A stretch of DNA of 64,000 bases from Epinephelus fuscoguttatus (taxonomy: Eukaryota > Chordata > Actinopteri > Perciformes > Serranidae), in the NCBI RefSeq assembly GCF_011397635.1, contig NC_064756.1, forward strand, positions 4,110,922-4,174,921. The letters run 5' to 3'. Shown one piece after another: positions 1 through 11,910 of the stretch. Both the position numbers and the translations under genes were made by a program. The notes under the pieces were generated by a model. The model had not been told where the DNA came from. It saw only the letters and a list, made by a program, of their open reading frames with translations, and searched no databases. Position 1 is the stretch's first letter. Every line of letters begins with the position of its first letter.

Positions 1-549
1 AGTAGTTTTCTGGTCTCTGGTATTTGGGGATCAAATGTACTTTGTAGTGCCTTCTATGATTGTATTCTTTCAGAAGTTTAATCTATTCCTCCTCGGACCA
101 ATATGATTTTCTTGTCTTCTTTTCTTCTGCAGTTTTTCTCTGTGAGATGATAACAGGCATCACAAGCGTGAGTCCAAGTCAACAATCTCCATGGAAACTT
201 CTACCACTGTAAAATCTCTTTCAATGCAGTCAATTAGTTAATGTTTTTCCTTAATAAACGAAAAACTTTTACGGGATTCTGTGCAACTGTGTAAGTCCTT
301 CAGGAGTGTTATACTTAAGGAGAAAACTTAAGGTGTTTTGTGCAACCGATCCCTGGCCATTAGTGGTTCAAAACTTTAAAACTTTTAAATAAGTAAAAAT
401 GTGAACAGTACTAGAAAGAGTGAAGTTTCTCTTAAGTGTCTGCTGCAGTTCCAATCAGCGATGCTACAGGAGATGTTACATTATTTCTTCTCTTATCGTT
501 GGTCCTCTCTTCAGGACTTCATGCTCACAGTCTGTGTCTTTCCCTCTAG
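1..549 (+). other. Intron of the FAM131-family gene (3' part)
   Basis: This sequence lies upstream of the terminal coding exon and ends in a pyrimidine-rich tract with an acceptor (ctttccctctag, AG at 548-549). I see no further exon in it. Open frames that run through it into the exon at 550 read intron sequence and are not supported as coding. Confidence 0.7.
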
Positions 550-1196
550 ATGTGTCGTCATATCCTCCATACTTGAAGGACCTGATCCACAGCCAGCTTT
601 GCCAACACCTGGGCCTGCGAGGGCCCTGTATCGAGGGTGGAGGAGGAGGCGGAGAGGGAGGTGGCAGCGGAGAGCCGTCCCCCACGGCAGGCAGCCCGGG
701 CTCTTCCAGCCTCTGCAGCCTGGACGAGCACCACCCGCTGCTGCGTGACCTGAGCGGCCACCGCGGGACCCACTCCCACAGCAACGCCGCCGAGCTCGCC
801 GCCAAGATCCTGTCAGCGCTGCAGGGAGGGGAGGAGCTGCTGCTGGCCAGACTGCAGAGGGCGGGGCAGAGCGGGCACAGCGGGGGGGACTGCGGCTTCC
901 ACAGCCTGGGCGGGGGAGGGCGGGGCATCAGGCCCTGCGGGGGTCAGGACTCTCCTTGCTACTCCATGTCTTACTCTGAGACGTACCTGTCACCTGGCGA
1001 GGACGACGACACCCCCTGCAAGGACTATGAGAGCCCCATGTGCCAGGTGGAGGCGGAGGGCAACGGAGAGGAGTACCCGCCTGACTACGACCCACGCAGG
1101 AGGGTCTCAGATGTGGCCTCCTCTGGGGTCGTTTCTCTGGATGAGGAGGATGAAGAGGAAGAGGAGGAGAGGGCAGCAGAGCCAAACAACCAGTGA
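550..1196 (+). CDS. fam131a: FAM131-family protein, terminal coding exon (likely fam131a)
   Basis: This exon encodes the C-terminal 214 residues of a FAM131 protein, followed by TGA at 1194-1196. The acceptor at 548-549 leaves the first two bases completing a split codon, so the exon enters in phase 1. The peptide starts VSSYPPYLKDLIHSQL, passes through a Gly/Glu-rich low-complexity stretch (about residues 28-42) and a Ser-rich segment, and ends with RRVSDVASSGVVSLDEEDEE and a Glu-rich tail. The motif R-[KR]-VSDV-x-SSGV-x-S-x-DEEE near the C-terminus is the family hallmark, as I recall it from FAM131B. Molecular function of the family is poorly known. FAM131A lies next to CLCN2 and FAM131B next to CLCN1 in human, and a clcn2 gene lies in convergent orientation in this window, so fam131a is the best fit. 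The family assignment is strong; the paralogue choice rests on synteny. Earlier exons lie before position 1. Confidence 0.85.
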
Positions 1197-1769
1197 CTCC
1201 TCTCATCTCACCTCAGTGTTTCATCCCTCCACACTCTTTGGAGGGATTTCTTTTTTGCAACAACTTCCCCTCTCCTCCATGGTGTCTGAAAAGTTTGAAC
1301 CGCCGCCGCGCATGCTGTTTTTTTTTGTTCCTCTGACTGCGACATGAATTCATCGTCTTTGCCTTACTTGCAGCGTTTCAGCTCCTACGTTCCACCATGT
1401 GACTGCTTTGTCTCCATTCGATGTACCAACTCTTTTCTTTGAAGGCGTCCAAACAATCTTTTTTATCAGTGTGAAAACAGGAGCGCCGGACTCGCCACAG
1501 CAGTCCAGCAACGAACACGTGGGTGTGACGCACACAGTTTTTCGTCTCCGTCCCTACCTGCGATGCCACCGATGGACGCCACCAAGAGGCAGACAGAATG
1601 ACTGAGTCCAAAACTCTGACTTATCTTTGCATGTGTTTTGCAAGTGCTGAAATCGATGGGCTGACCCAGTCTTGAGCACGGTTTGTAATCTCAGCTGTTC
1701 TGTATAACCCCCGCCCACCTCCCCGACGTCTCCAAGGGAGGGAGGGCTAACACTGCACCCTGGGAACTG

Positions 1770-1810
1770 CCCTCCCCTCCCTCCCCTCCCCTCCCTCCCC
1801 CTCCTCCTTT
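1770..1810 (+). repeat. Homopyrimidine (CCCTCC)n-like tract
   Basis: This is an almost pure C/T tract of CCCTCC and CCTCCCCT units. The complementary strand is G/A-rich with repeated GGGG runs. It could form triplex or G-quadruplex DNA/RNA (inference). It lies in the likely 3' UTR of the FAM131-family gene. Confidence 0.8.
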
Positions 1811-2173
1811 GCAAGAGACAAAATAGCATCCTTTCGGGCATGGCTTGCTGAGTATGCCAAACTATTTAACCCTGTCACTACCAATTATGAGCAAATGCTG
1901 GAATGTCTTCAAAGTGACAGGACATAGTATGTATTTTAAAATAACAAAGTTTAAAAAAAGAAAAAGATTTGTCACAAATGATATAACAGAAATGATATGC
2001 TTTTATTGTACTAGTTTTCTATCACTCAAACATGTTGTTGTTCACATTATTCCAAACATCATTATGATGGACATCTGCCATAATGATCAAATATAACTAC
2101 TGGATATTTTTGAGGTTCTGTGGATTCCTGCATGGAAGACACGAGAACTTTGGTTGTCTTAAAAAAAAATACA

Positions 2174-2194
2174 CAGCAGCAGCAGCAGCAGCAG
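2174..2194 (+). repeat. (CAG)7 trinucleotide repeat
   Basis: Seven uninterrupted CAG units lie in the likely 3' UTR. The repeat is not in a recognised coding frame. Confidence 0.9.
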
Positions 2195-2941
2195 TGACGA
2201 CAAACACTGACAGAATGTTCCTGAAGTGACCCTTCGGCGATAGGTGTTCGGCAGGAAGTGGCGCAGCTGGAGAAGACAGAAAAGTTTTTTTTCTGTGAAG
2301 ACGAGTTGCATCGGAGATTTTCTATATTTTTGTATGCGTTGTCTTGCTTTGATCTCTTTGCCTATGCGGCGTGCCAGTGTATGTGGTTTTTTGCACGAAG
2401 CTAATGTGGCTGTAGATTTCTCCTTTTCTTCGTTATCACTGTGTGATATAGTTTACTGGGAAAAAAAAACTTAACGAAACAAATGTGAACAAAAAAGTTT
2501 TTATTTTCTTTTTTATTTCAAAAGAGGATACTGTGATACGGTTTGTTCTTGCCATTCGTCATGATCCTCATGAAGAGCTCTCTTGTTTTCTTTTTCCAAA
2601 ACTTTCCAAATGCTCTTCTTTCTTTCCTCTCATACTGACTCCTGAAAAGCTTTGCCTTTTATTCTGTACGTTCACTTCTTTTTTATGATATTTGCAAAAT
2701 GGCATGTTTGTGTGACACATGCCGAAACTCCCATCTCCATGGCGATGTGAGGAGCCCTGTTGAGGTTCTCCCAGAGGGACTGTCATTCATACAACTCAGG
2801 AAATCCCATTGGACCAGATCATCGATGCATCCCGCCTGCACTCATAACACCACTCGTCATTCATCCTCCGCGTGTGTGTGTGCTCGTGTGTGTGCGTTTG
2901 TGTAGAACATGCCTGGCGTGCGTAGTTATTTTCTACAAATA

Positions 2942-2947
2942 ATTAAA
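2942..2947 (+). terminator. Candidate polyadenylation signal ATTAAA
   Basis: ATTAAA lies about 1.75 kb after the FAM131 stop codon and is followed within 40-70 bases by T- and GT-rich sequence. Position and downstream element fit a poly(A) site; no transcript evidence is available. Confidence 0.4.
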
Positions 2948-4672
2948 GCACAGATTCAGTCCCCACGTCCTTCTTTAATGTTGTTTGACTGTTTAGAGAA
3001 TCCTCAGTGTGTGTGTGTTTGACGTTTTGTGTAAATGTGTGTGTGGTAGTGTGTGTTTATATGTGTGTGTGTATGTGGTTGTATTGCAAGATGTCAGCAA
3101 GCTCCTCAAGCTTGCACTGTATATCCATTCCAAAACCCCTCCAATGCAGCGATTCCCTTTAAAGCAGTGTCTGGTGTAGCTGAGCTCTTGTTGGAGGTTA
3201 AACTTTTACTGGTGCTGGAGAAAAAAAAGCATACAGTACTTACATCTGGAAATTATTTTGACGTGATGACATCGCTGAGGACTTCTGAATTTAAAAAAAA
3301 AAATGAAAATGAGGAGTCCCGGTCAGGGCAGTTGGAAAAGACAGCGACAACTCAGGGGGAACCATTGAAGCTGTGCCTTTCATTTGTCACCTTTGACCTC
3401 CCAAGTTGTCTCATAGTCATCATCTTCATCATCACATCTTCCACACTGTCATTTAGGCCATAGCTTGGCTTCCTTCCTCTCGTTCCCTGAGCGAGTGCGG
3501 AGTCAAACCCTGCTAAAATCTGATCGACAGAGGCACCAAATATCCTGTTGCACCTCCGGTGTGTATTCTCCTGCTGTCGCTGGAGGTTACAGTGGGAGCG
3601 TCATTGTCCTTTTGGTTGACATTAAAAGCCGAGCGATGCTGGCGTGGCGAGGTTGTGCTTTTTTCCTGGCGCGGTGAGGAGAGCGTGCCATTGCCCTCCC
3701 CCACCCTTTCCCCATTTATGTGCTGTCCACCACAGTGCATTTGCTCCATCTGTCCCTCCGAGTGTCCTCCATCCTCTTCCCCAGCACAGTCTGAGTGTGT
3801 GAGAGACGACTCGCTCCTTGGTGTGATGTGTTTCTCATTCACCCAGCTGACTTGTTGTCTCTCTCACGTCGACCACATTCATTCATCCAGTCTTAACCCT
3901 CACATGTCCTGAATCTGATCTGAACCCTAATCCTTTTGTAGAAGTGACACTTTGGTGGATTTCTTCGTCTTCCTATCCTTGTCGAGAACATTTTGTCCTC
4001 ACAAGAATAGAAACAGAAGCGTTCCTGCTGACACACGCACAGACAGCCTGATGAATGTTTCCCCTCTCCATCCTTCTGTCTCTGTCCTGTCATTTCCTGC
4101 CCCCTCACTCTCCTCTCCTCCCGCCCCCTTTGTCTCTGTCCTTTCCTCTTTCTTTCCCTCCCACCTTCCATCTATCCCCACAGGGGGCTCATTACGTAAC
4201 TAAGAGGACATCTGAGTGCTACCTTTGCCGACAGGCAATTAGCCCGTGATTATAAAACCGCCTGACGAACAGGAGATGCTTATCTCTCTCCTGTCTGTCT
4301 TTTTATTTCACCCTCGTGTCTTTTTCCCCTTCGCTCCATCGGCACCCTCCCTTCCCTCCCTTCCCTCCCTTTTCTCTCCACCTCCTCCTACACCTCCTCA
4401 CTGCTGCATCTTTTGAGGTTAGCTGTCCCAGAAAACTCGTATCGCTTTGTGGAAGTGTTCCTCGCTCTCAGTGCGGAAGTGATTAATATTTCGTAGCCCA
4501 ATAACAGAAGAACACCCAGCTGTCCTTGAGTGAGACAGATGTCTTCAGAGTGAAGCATGTTTCTTTCTCTGTGAGTGTGTGTGTGTGTCTCTGGGCAGTG
4601 TAGTTTGTTGCTTCAGGCAAGCGCTGACATTGGATACTTATCAGAGAGAAGTGCTCCAGATTCTCTCGCTGC

Positions 4673-4674
<2 letters not shown>

Positions 4675-4709
<35 letters not shown>
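4675..4709 (+). repeat. (GT)n microsatellite
   Basis: An uninterrupted run of about 17 GT dinucleotides. Confidence 0.95.
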
Positions 4710-4710
<1 letters not shown>

Positions 4711-5058
4711 TAGTGATGGGAGAACCCAGTGCTATAAAAAGACATCAAAACATCTGTGGGACAGTGTCGAGGCAGGAGGGCGTATGAATATTCAGTTGGT
4801 GGTGGTGCCCCTGTCACCCTATAGCCTACTTACCATTTTAGAACAAAGCTGAAGGGCCCGGGGACCGCGCTCGCCACACCACTGGCCCCCAGCGGTGAAT
4901 ATCAGGACAAAACCTGTGAACACGACTGAGACTGTGAACACTGCTTCAGGACCTGAGTGTAGAGAGTGTAATCTTCACAGAGTGAGATGGTCTGTGTTTA
5001 ACCCACATTAGCCTTCACCGTCTTAATTAAAATGTTCCACAGTCCTTGGGGGGTTTGG

Positions 5059-5059
<1 letters not shown>

Positions 5060-5095
<36 letters not shown>
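5060..5095 (+). repeat. (CA)n microsatellite
   Basis: An uninterrupted CA run of about 18 units, about 350 bp downstream of the GT run at 4675-4709 and in opposite dinucleotide orientation, so the two tracts are complementary. Confidence 0.95.
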
Positions 5096-5102
<7 letters not shown>

Positions 5103-5438
5103 AAGAGGCTTGTGAGAGTTCAGAGAGCAAAGCCATACAACTCACTCCCAGCAGAGACAAAGACATTATGAACTAACAGGGTATGAGGAATATAGGTGAC
5201 CCAAAATGAATGTACTGTCCCGTTCCATCCTCCGTGCGTTACATATCACCGTCAGCATCAGTGAAACACACTCCACCTTCTCCTCCCTCTGAAACCTCAA
5301 TCCTGTCTTTCTTTTTTCCTCTTTTTTTCCTTTTTAATACTTTTCTTCCTCTTTTGGCTGAATGTAATTATTTGAATATTGCCACCTTGCATTTGAAAAA
5401 TTAATCTTTGTTTGCTGCATCTGATATTATTTGGAGTT

Positions 5439-5444
5439 AATAAA
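5439..5444 (+). terminator. Candidate distal polyadenylation signal AATAAA
   Basis: The canonical hexamer lies in an AT-rich context (about 5401-5470) and is followed by TTGTTATTGTTC-type T/G-rich sequence. It could be the distal end of the FAM131-gene transcript or a chance match in AT-rich DNA. Confidence 0.3.
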
Positions 5445-6504
5445 ATATTGTTATTGTTCTTTGCAAAAAATACAGATCTGGTGTCATCATTTGTTTTATG
5501 TCATACTGTGTGAACAAAAGGTTACAGACAGATGGGAGGAACAGGAACAGTGTGGAGAGCTCCATTAATGCAGTGTTTTATGATTATGATTAGATAATGA
5601 ACTATTACATTCGCCATTTATTAGGGAACATTCACTGTGGTACACACACCATAAAACCTGCTGCAATTAGCTCCCTGACATGAAGCCATCATCATTATTA
5701 AGTTATTACCAGGGCAAAGGACAGCATTCAGAGGAACCGCACAGAGGTCTTAGTGATCCTACAGCAGTAAGTATTTCATTTTTCCATGACATCATGGGCC
5801 CCGGGGGAGCACAGTAATCCATTTGGTGGGTCGAAGGAGAGGGAGGGGAGAGAAATATCAGAGCAGGGTGTGATGGATTTCCAACAAAGCCTGGTGTGTG
5901 TGATCATCAGCTTTTAAATCCTTGGACCCTGCAGATAGGTCTGGATTGTTGGAGTGTAAAAGAGATGCTCCTTGATGAGGTTCCTACGAATGTGAAAATG
6001 AAAGGAGAAGCGTTCTAAATGAAACCAGCCCAGTCCTTAGAAGAAATTGTTGGCATTGTACTTTTCTGCAAACCACGAACCATGATTTCATACATATCAG
6101 TGTCTCCAAAGTGACGTAGTGAGTGGAGGGGATGGTGGACGACGAGACAAACAACAAAACCAGTTGTACTTAAGCAAGTTATCGCTGTAGTTCCAGCAGC
6201 TTTTTAGCCCCTACACTTGGATGTTTTCAGCCACCTTCACTGTTTATCCTCCGAGGATAGTGCCACAAAAAGCGGTTGTGTTTTTCATTGAGACATTGCT
6301 GCGTTTCAAACTGGAACTGTGCCGTGAAAAGTGTCATTTAAGTGCAACCAAGTATTTTTTGTGCCTAAACCTAAACACACATTAACCACAGCATTACTGA
6401 AGTGTAAAGAAACATTTTGACAAATCCGTTAACATACAAATGTAACGTACCCATGATGTGCAGAAATGATGACACCTTTGGTTGATGACACATCAACCAA
6501 ATAA

Positions 6505-6755
6505 TTGTCTGAAAACTAGAAAAGCACTCGGAGAGCGCAGACCTCTGCCAAGCAGCTCGGATTTCCCGCCATTTTATTATTTTATCCACTTTGCTTCAAC
6601 CGATCACCACCAAAATGTTATCATCCCATTATCACCCTTTCCTGAAAAGTTCATCAAAATCCGATCAGAACTTTTTGAGTTATTTTGCAGACAAACAAAC
6701 AGACAAACAGACCAATGCCGGCAAAAACATAACCTCCTTGGCGGAGGTAATAAGG
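6505..6755 (+). repeat. Dispersed teleost repeat ending in CCTTGGCGGAGGTAA
   Basis: The stretch from about AGACCTCTGCCAAGCAGC through the CAAACAGACAAACAGACC run to CATAACCTCCTTGGCGGAGG is a repeat I recognise from many fish genomic sequences. Its ends are partly complementary (CCTCTGCCAAG at the start, CTTGGCGGAGG at the end), which suggests a small foldback element. Family name not assigned. Confidence 0.55.
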
Positions 6756-9147
6756 AGCATAAGAGAAGACTAGGTTACTTCCTCATATCAAAGTAAAGTT
6801 AAGAAGGTCTTCAGTGAGATATTAAAACAATATACCCCAAAGAGTGAGTGTATTTAATTGTTCAATGCAATGCTGTGCCAGGTGATGATGACTGATTCGA
6901 GGTAGTATATTCAACAAGTTCTGAAAGTGACCTTCTATATTAGCACTGTATGATCTGCCCCCTTAGTGTATAAATGTAGGCAAATACAATGTTGGGGAAA
7001 AAGATTTATTTGCTGTCTTGCCTTGAGTTAGATGACAAGATCAATGCTTAAAGAGGCACATCATGTTAATTAATAAGCTTTAGAGGTAACTGTAGGCAAA
7101 GTTGTTTAACCTTGTGCAGAGCCAGGCTCGCTGGTTCTCTCTTCCAGTCTTTATAAACAGCTCTCGCACAGGCACGAGAGTGATGTTGATCTGCTCAGCT
7201 AACTTTTAGCAGTTTAGTGATAAAATATATTTCCCAAAATATTGAGCTACACCTTTAAGGTTAAGGAGAGATCATAATCTTGGTTGAAAAACCCCATCAT
7301 TGAATGTTTGCAAGAGATGAGAGGTGAACACAGGTCGTTAATCATGTCTAGCTGGTTAGTTAGTTATTAGACTGTTGAAACCCAAAGTAAATTTTCCTTG
7401 GAGGGTAATAAACCAACCAGTTGCACCCGGTTGGGGCAATAAGTTACTGTGGTTAAGTTTAGGACAGGAAACATGGTGAGGACATACCTTAAAATGACTC
7501 AAAGTTCACACAGATCCAAACTAGGGACTCCTGGGGAAAGTCCCGGATGAAAGTCCATTTTTTTGTGATCCATCCACCACCTGAACCTGCCGCCTTACAA
7601 GCACTCAGGACTGGACCCTTGTTTACTGCTGTCAGCAGATTGGTCATGTGGTCACAGCCTCTCATACATACGAATTTGGGTGCTTTTACAAGAAATTTGT
7701 GAGAACAGCCTGAACAAACTCCACTAGTGTTCCAACAAAGCCTCATGTTCACATTTAGAAGCCAGAGAGGAACGTCGTGTTTTAAGGGGCAGAAAAGATT
7801 CAGTCAGCATATCCCACCTGCTGGACATCACTTTGATATCAGGTGTTACCAGGATGTAGCTGTGGAATAAAGTTAAGACTGTTTTCAAAGGCCACTCAGA
7901 TGCAGAATGAGACCGAACACTGATGACGCCGGTGCCTGTCGTGTGCCAAACCGTCCTTGATGACTCTGAGCCTACAAAATTAAGGATGGTAAGTCATTTA
8001 GGAATCTACGCCATCAGAAGATCAAACTCTGCGTGTTTGAAAGTGCCGTACCCTGCTTTACACTGTCATCCTCACATCGGAATTACACTGATTTTCTAAA
8101 AGAGCAAGACAGCAAAGAAGAGAGATATTTGTTTCTCATTTACCCTCTCACTCTCTTTTCAGTCTTTTACTTTCCTTCCACCTCGCAGGTCGTCTTTTCC
8201 TCTCATCATCTCGTCACCTGGGTTACCTGGCAGACAGAGGACCACGCTCAGACACTGAGTCAGATGCTGCAGTATAACGTAATGTATCATTTACATTCCC
8301 ACTAAGGCAGAACCTTTGGTTGTTACCAACAACAATTATTCAGAAATGTCAGGAGATTAGCTCAAAGTCTAAGATTTCCTTTACTGATCCAAACATGTCA
8401 TACAGTCTGGCAAGAAAAGACTTATCATGGTACAAAACCATGTATGTAATTTAACAGGTTTGTGTCATATAACTCAACCTGGTGAACAAGGTGAACAAAA
8501 CCACATCACACACACTAAAAAGCCTAATCTTTTCTTCGTGGTACAAATCTCATCTGGTCATGGCTGCAGAAACAGAGTGTAACCACATCTGATCGTCCGC
8601 GTTCAGACAGCCATGAAAAGATCAGATCTTTGTCATAGAGTGAAAAATCAGTTTTGTGGGCTCGGGCCTGAGTGGCTGCCGCACAGGCTGTGAGCTGAAC
8701 ATCACCATCAGTATCTGGGTCAGGACTTAAGTCAATCCTAATGTCTGAAGTTTCACTTCTGGAAGTTAGGGAGTCTGTGACTGAGTCCAAGAGGTTCTGT
8801 AAGGTTCTATATATAGAAATAAATCATTCCTGCGTTACCACTGAGACATAAGTGTGATTATTATTAGCAAATGTGTTGCTTAAAGAAAACTCCAGCAGTT
8901 TCATGAAGCTGTACTTTAAGCTAAATACTAACATAAAGATGTTAATGCTCATGACAGTGCTAACATGTTGATGTCTGGTTGGTTTAACGTCAAATTCACG
9001 TCATGTAAGTGAGACTTTAATTAGGAAAAACCAAGCAAGAAAAAAAATGTACTTCCAGTTTGATGATGAACACCAATACAGTGGATTCAGCAATATTTAG
9101 ACAGTTATACACACTTTTCTGTATCTTTGTCTAATTTAAGTTATGTT

Positions 9148-9362
9148 GTGGTTCAGTGATGCAGTGGTTAGCATTGTGACCTCACAGCAAGAGGGTTACT
9201 GGTTTGAACCCTGGGGTGGGGGAGCCCTTCACTGCAGAGTCTGCATGTTCTCCCCGTTTCAGCGTGGGTTGCCTCCAGGTGCTCCAGCTTCCTCCCACAG
9301 TCCAAAGGCATGCAGGTTAATTGTTGACTCTAAGTTGGCTGTGGGTGTGAATGTGAGTGTGC
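9148..9362 (+). mobile_element. Truncated tRNA-derived SINE-like element
   Basis: The head contains an A-box-like TGATGCAGTGGTTAGCA and a B-box-like GGTTTGAACCC, followed by the body TGCATGTTCTCCCCGTTTCA and CCTCCCACAGTCCAAAG. It shares this body with the longer copy at 24247-24617 but loses similarity after GTGAATGTGAGTGTG, so its 3' end is truncated. Confidence 0.65.
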
Positions 9363-11324
9363 CAGAAAAAGATTAAGTATGTGCAGTCAAGTTTTGCAGC
9401 ATGCTTTTCTGTCTATTCTGACCCACAATTCTCTGCGCAACGAAAGACACGTCACATCAACTGAGCTGCAAACAGATGACAACTTGACAGCTGTTTGACA
9501 GCTGTCAGAAGTCGCAGTGACTGATGACCAGTCCAATAGTGATAATAGGAATTTGTTTGTTTATTTATTGGTTAATAAAATAAAATAATCATAAATATAA
9601 CAGACAACAAAAGGGCATAAATATTAGATAACAGTGACAGGGGAATGCACAGCCTCTGTAATTTCACAATTATGAATATGATATGTTAGAATCCACAATG
9701 GTGGTTAAGGATAATAAATGAATGAAGTTATGTTACTACAAAGCTAGAAGTGGGTGTAACCATCTTGGGATAATGGTGTAAAATTCCCAGGTGATGGGAA
9801 GTTGTTCTGTTCTTCCCATTCGCCTACATCTTGTGAGTAAAGAATACTGTTCACCATGGTCACCATCATAGCTTGGTAGCATGCATACATACACTAACTG
9901 GTAGTAAACTGTCTCTAGTTTGCATTTTTTTGGTCATAAAACAAAGTGAAATATCCAGCCTGTTTAATATTAGTTGAGATATTTCTGACCCAAAGTGTTG
10001 GACAGACAGGATCTACTCATAAATCAAAAAAAGCTTTTCCAGTGCAGACAGCTACATTTCCAGAATTTCTGCCCCTTGCAACACCCTGACATGGCATTAA
10101 AAAAACATCGATATAAGTCACAGCAGTAGCTTGTCCTGACCGTGGCGTTCACGTAGGATTTTGGAAGATCATGGTTGATTTGACAATGATTAATGGATGC
10201 CCAAAAGTGCTAAATGGAGCTTTGATGTTCTTTTTCTCTCCTCAGCTGTTCTGCGGCGTGTCTGCTTTTGCCTCATTAACATCATTTCATCATTTCCTCT
10301 CTGAATTCAGCCAGGGCGCACACCTCATGATACGCCATCTGTTAGAGGTCAGGAGAGATACTGTGTTCTGGGCTCTGGAGACCGCGACGAACCACCCGGA
10401 GACTAAAAGTATTCCCAGCAGAGACGCTGGACTTCTGGCTGAACGGATGAACTTCTCTACTGCTGACTGTGAGGAGCTGAAGGAGACAGCTGAGCCTCTG
10501 CAATTTAAAAACTTGTCTATGTTTTTGTTATACTGCACTTTTTCAGGTCATACCATATATACACTGATGATGAGTGGTTTTTACACAAACTACATTTTGA
10601 AAAGTTGTTTTTGAAATACGCTCAAGGACATTTATTCATGTATAATATTTTACACAAGGACAGATACAAGTGTTTCACCTGAGAGCACAAATTGGGACTG
10701 TCAGGTTGATGTATGCGGCTTGTATTAACTGGATTGTTTCAGTTTTATAGCTCACACATGAAGTGCCCCTGCTACGACTGAGGCTACATGCTGAGAGTCA
10801 TTTTTCCTCATCCTCAAATAAAAAACGCACATGTACATCGCATAAAAGTATTAATGTGACCGCCTTGAATGTCAACGTTGACATGCAGCACTGCTCGGAG
10901 GACAACTGTGTTGTCAATAGGCAAATGTCACTTCAATTAAAGCTCTTAAAGAGGGAACGTAAAGGTCAACCACGGCTGTATTTACCTTGGCTTTTGTCAG
11001 AGTGAAAACCATTTTGCACATTTTGTGATTTTGGCCTTGAATTTGTTCCCTCAGGAAGCACTCTCCATTTCAGATTTGAACTTTAGAGTGTATCTGTTAT
11101 TCCATTAGCAGGTTTGCAAAACTTAAATGGACAATTTTCTCTTGCATTATTGATAAAGTGTTCATATTGTGCGCTCGGTCAGTCTAACGGACGACCTGAC
11201 CACTCCACCACTCTGCTATTTCTGACCACATGCCGGAGGCCTCTCCAAGTGGCCGCATTCAGCCTTATCTCTGCTGTGTGTCTGAATAAGAAGGGGTCTC
11301 CACTCCTTATCAGTTTGTCCGTTA

Positions 11325-11434
11325 CATTCCTGGCACCAGCGGTTGGACAAACTGCCATTTATGGCTAAAGGAAGAACACTATAGAGCCCACGCTGTGCTC
11401 CACTGACCCACAATGCACCAGGACTTTATAAAAA
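11325..11434 (+). promoter_or_regulatory. Probable promoter of the HSPB7-like gene: MCAT, CArG box, TATA box
   Basis: A TATA box, TATAAAAA, lies at 11427-11434, so transcription would start near 11455-11465, about 160 bases before the ATG. A perfect SRF-type CArG box, CCATTTATGG, lies at 11355-11364, and a CATTCC (MCAT/TEAD-like) motif at 11325-11330. CArG plus TATA is a typical layout for striated-muscle genes, and HSPB7 is known as the cardiovascular small heat-shock protein. The sites are seen directly; their use is inferred. Confidence 0.6.
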
Positions 11435-11620
11435 CCCACAGCATAGACCCCTGGACAGAGAGAGAGAGGTTAATAGCTTTTTGGTAAACCACTTCTGTGA
11501 CTGTATTTTGTCAGTATTTATTCTGAGGAGGCTTCGAATTAGAGCACAGGTCTTGTTTTCTGAGGCTGAGGCATATTGAGAGTGGGAGTGTGTTTTCCAT
11601 CTGTGTGCGTATTCTCTGCC

Positions 11621-11867
11621 ATGGCATCGCTAACATCCTCCAGCCGCAGATCCTCCTCATCCTACCGCTCATCATCACGGTACAGCACCTCCAGCTCCTA
11701 TCGGTCAGAGGGCTCACTGGGCGGATCATCCGATTCTCTGGATCCCCTTTTCGAGCCATTTCTTGACTCTACTGATCACTCCAGTCTGTTTGGAGAAGAA
11801 AGCTCCGGGGGAACCAGCTGTTTGACCCCCTTCAGCAGCTACAGCAGATCCTCCTATGGACACACCG
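11621..11867 (+). CDS. HSPB7-like small heat-shock protein, exon 1
   Basis: This exon encodes residues 1-82 plus the first base of codon 83 of a 198-aa small heat-shock protein. The start ATG (gccATGg, good Kozak) is the first in frame downstream of the TATA box. The N-terminus is very Ser-rich (MASLTSSSRRSSSSYRSSSR, then more Ser/Tyr/Arg), like the Ser tract of HSPB7, and then carries an acidic Asp/Glu-Phe segment (DSLDPLFEPFLDSTDH). The donor CCG|GTAAGG at 11867/11868 is strong. Family proteins act as ATP-independent chaperones; HSPB7 is expressed in heart and skeletal muscle. Teleosts have both hspb7 and a fish-specific relative, hspb12; the position between fam131 and clcn2 makes an HSPB7 ohnologue such as hspb12 plausible, but I cannot decide, so no symbol is given. 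Confidence 0.85.
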
Positions 11868-11910
11868 GTAAGGGGAATTGACTGCTGCTGAGCTCCGTCT
11901 TCATTACCTA

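Larger units (their letters stand above)
1197..2947 (+). other. Probable 3' UTR of the FAM131-family gene
   Basis: No coding exon is visible after the stop codon. The stretch holds a C/T-rich tract, a CAG run and AT-rich sequence, and ends at an ATTAAA signal at 2942-2947, followed by T/GT-rich sequence. An AATAAA at 5439-5444 is an alternative distal end. Which signal is used cannot be decided from sequence alone. Confidence 0.5.
5445..11324. other. Intergenic region between the FAM131 gene and the small heat-shock gene
   Basis: I find no exon with splice signals and recognisable protein here. The region contains a dispersed teleost repeat (about 6505-6755), a truncated tRNA-type SINE (9148-9362) and otherwise unique-looking AT-rich DNA. 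A 147-codon open frame at 10171-10614 on + and an 89-codon frame on - at 8524-8790 resemble nothing I recognise. Confidence 0.5.

Noticed and set aside
401..928. Alternative frames over the FAM131 exon on both strands
   Set aside because: These are GC-rich shadows; the FAM131 frame alone has a family motif and a proper acceptor.
8524..8790. 89-codon frame on - beginning MDSVTDSLTSRSETS
   Set aside because: Looks protein-like in composition but has no family signature or splice signals. Nearby GATCAGATCT-type palindromes suggest it could be a repeat.
10171..10614. 147-codon open frame on +
   Set aside because: No recognisable domain, no convincing splice or promoter context and ordinary composition; not enough to call a gene.
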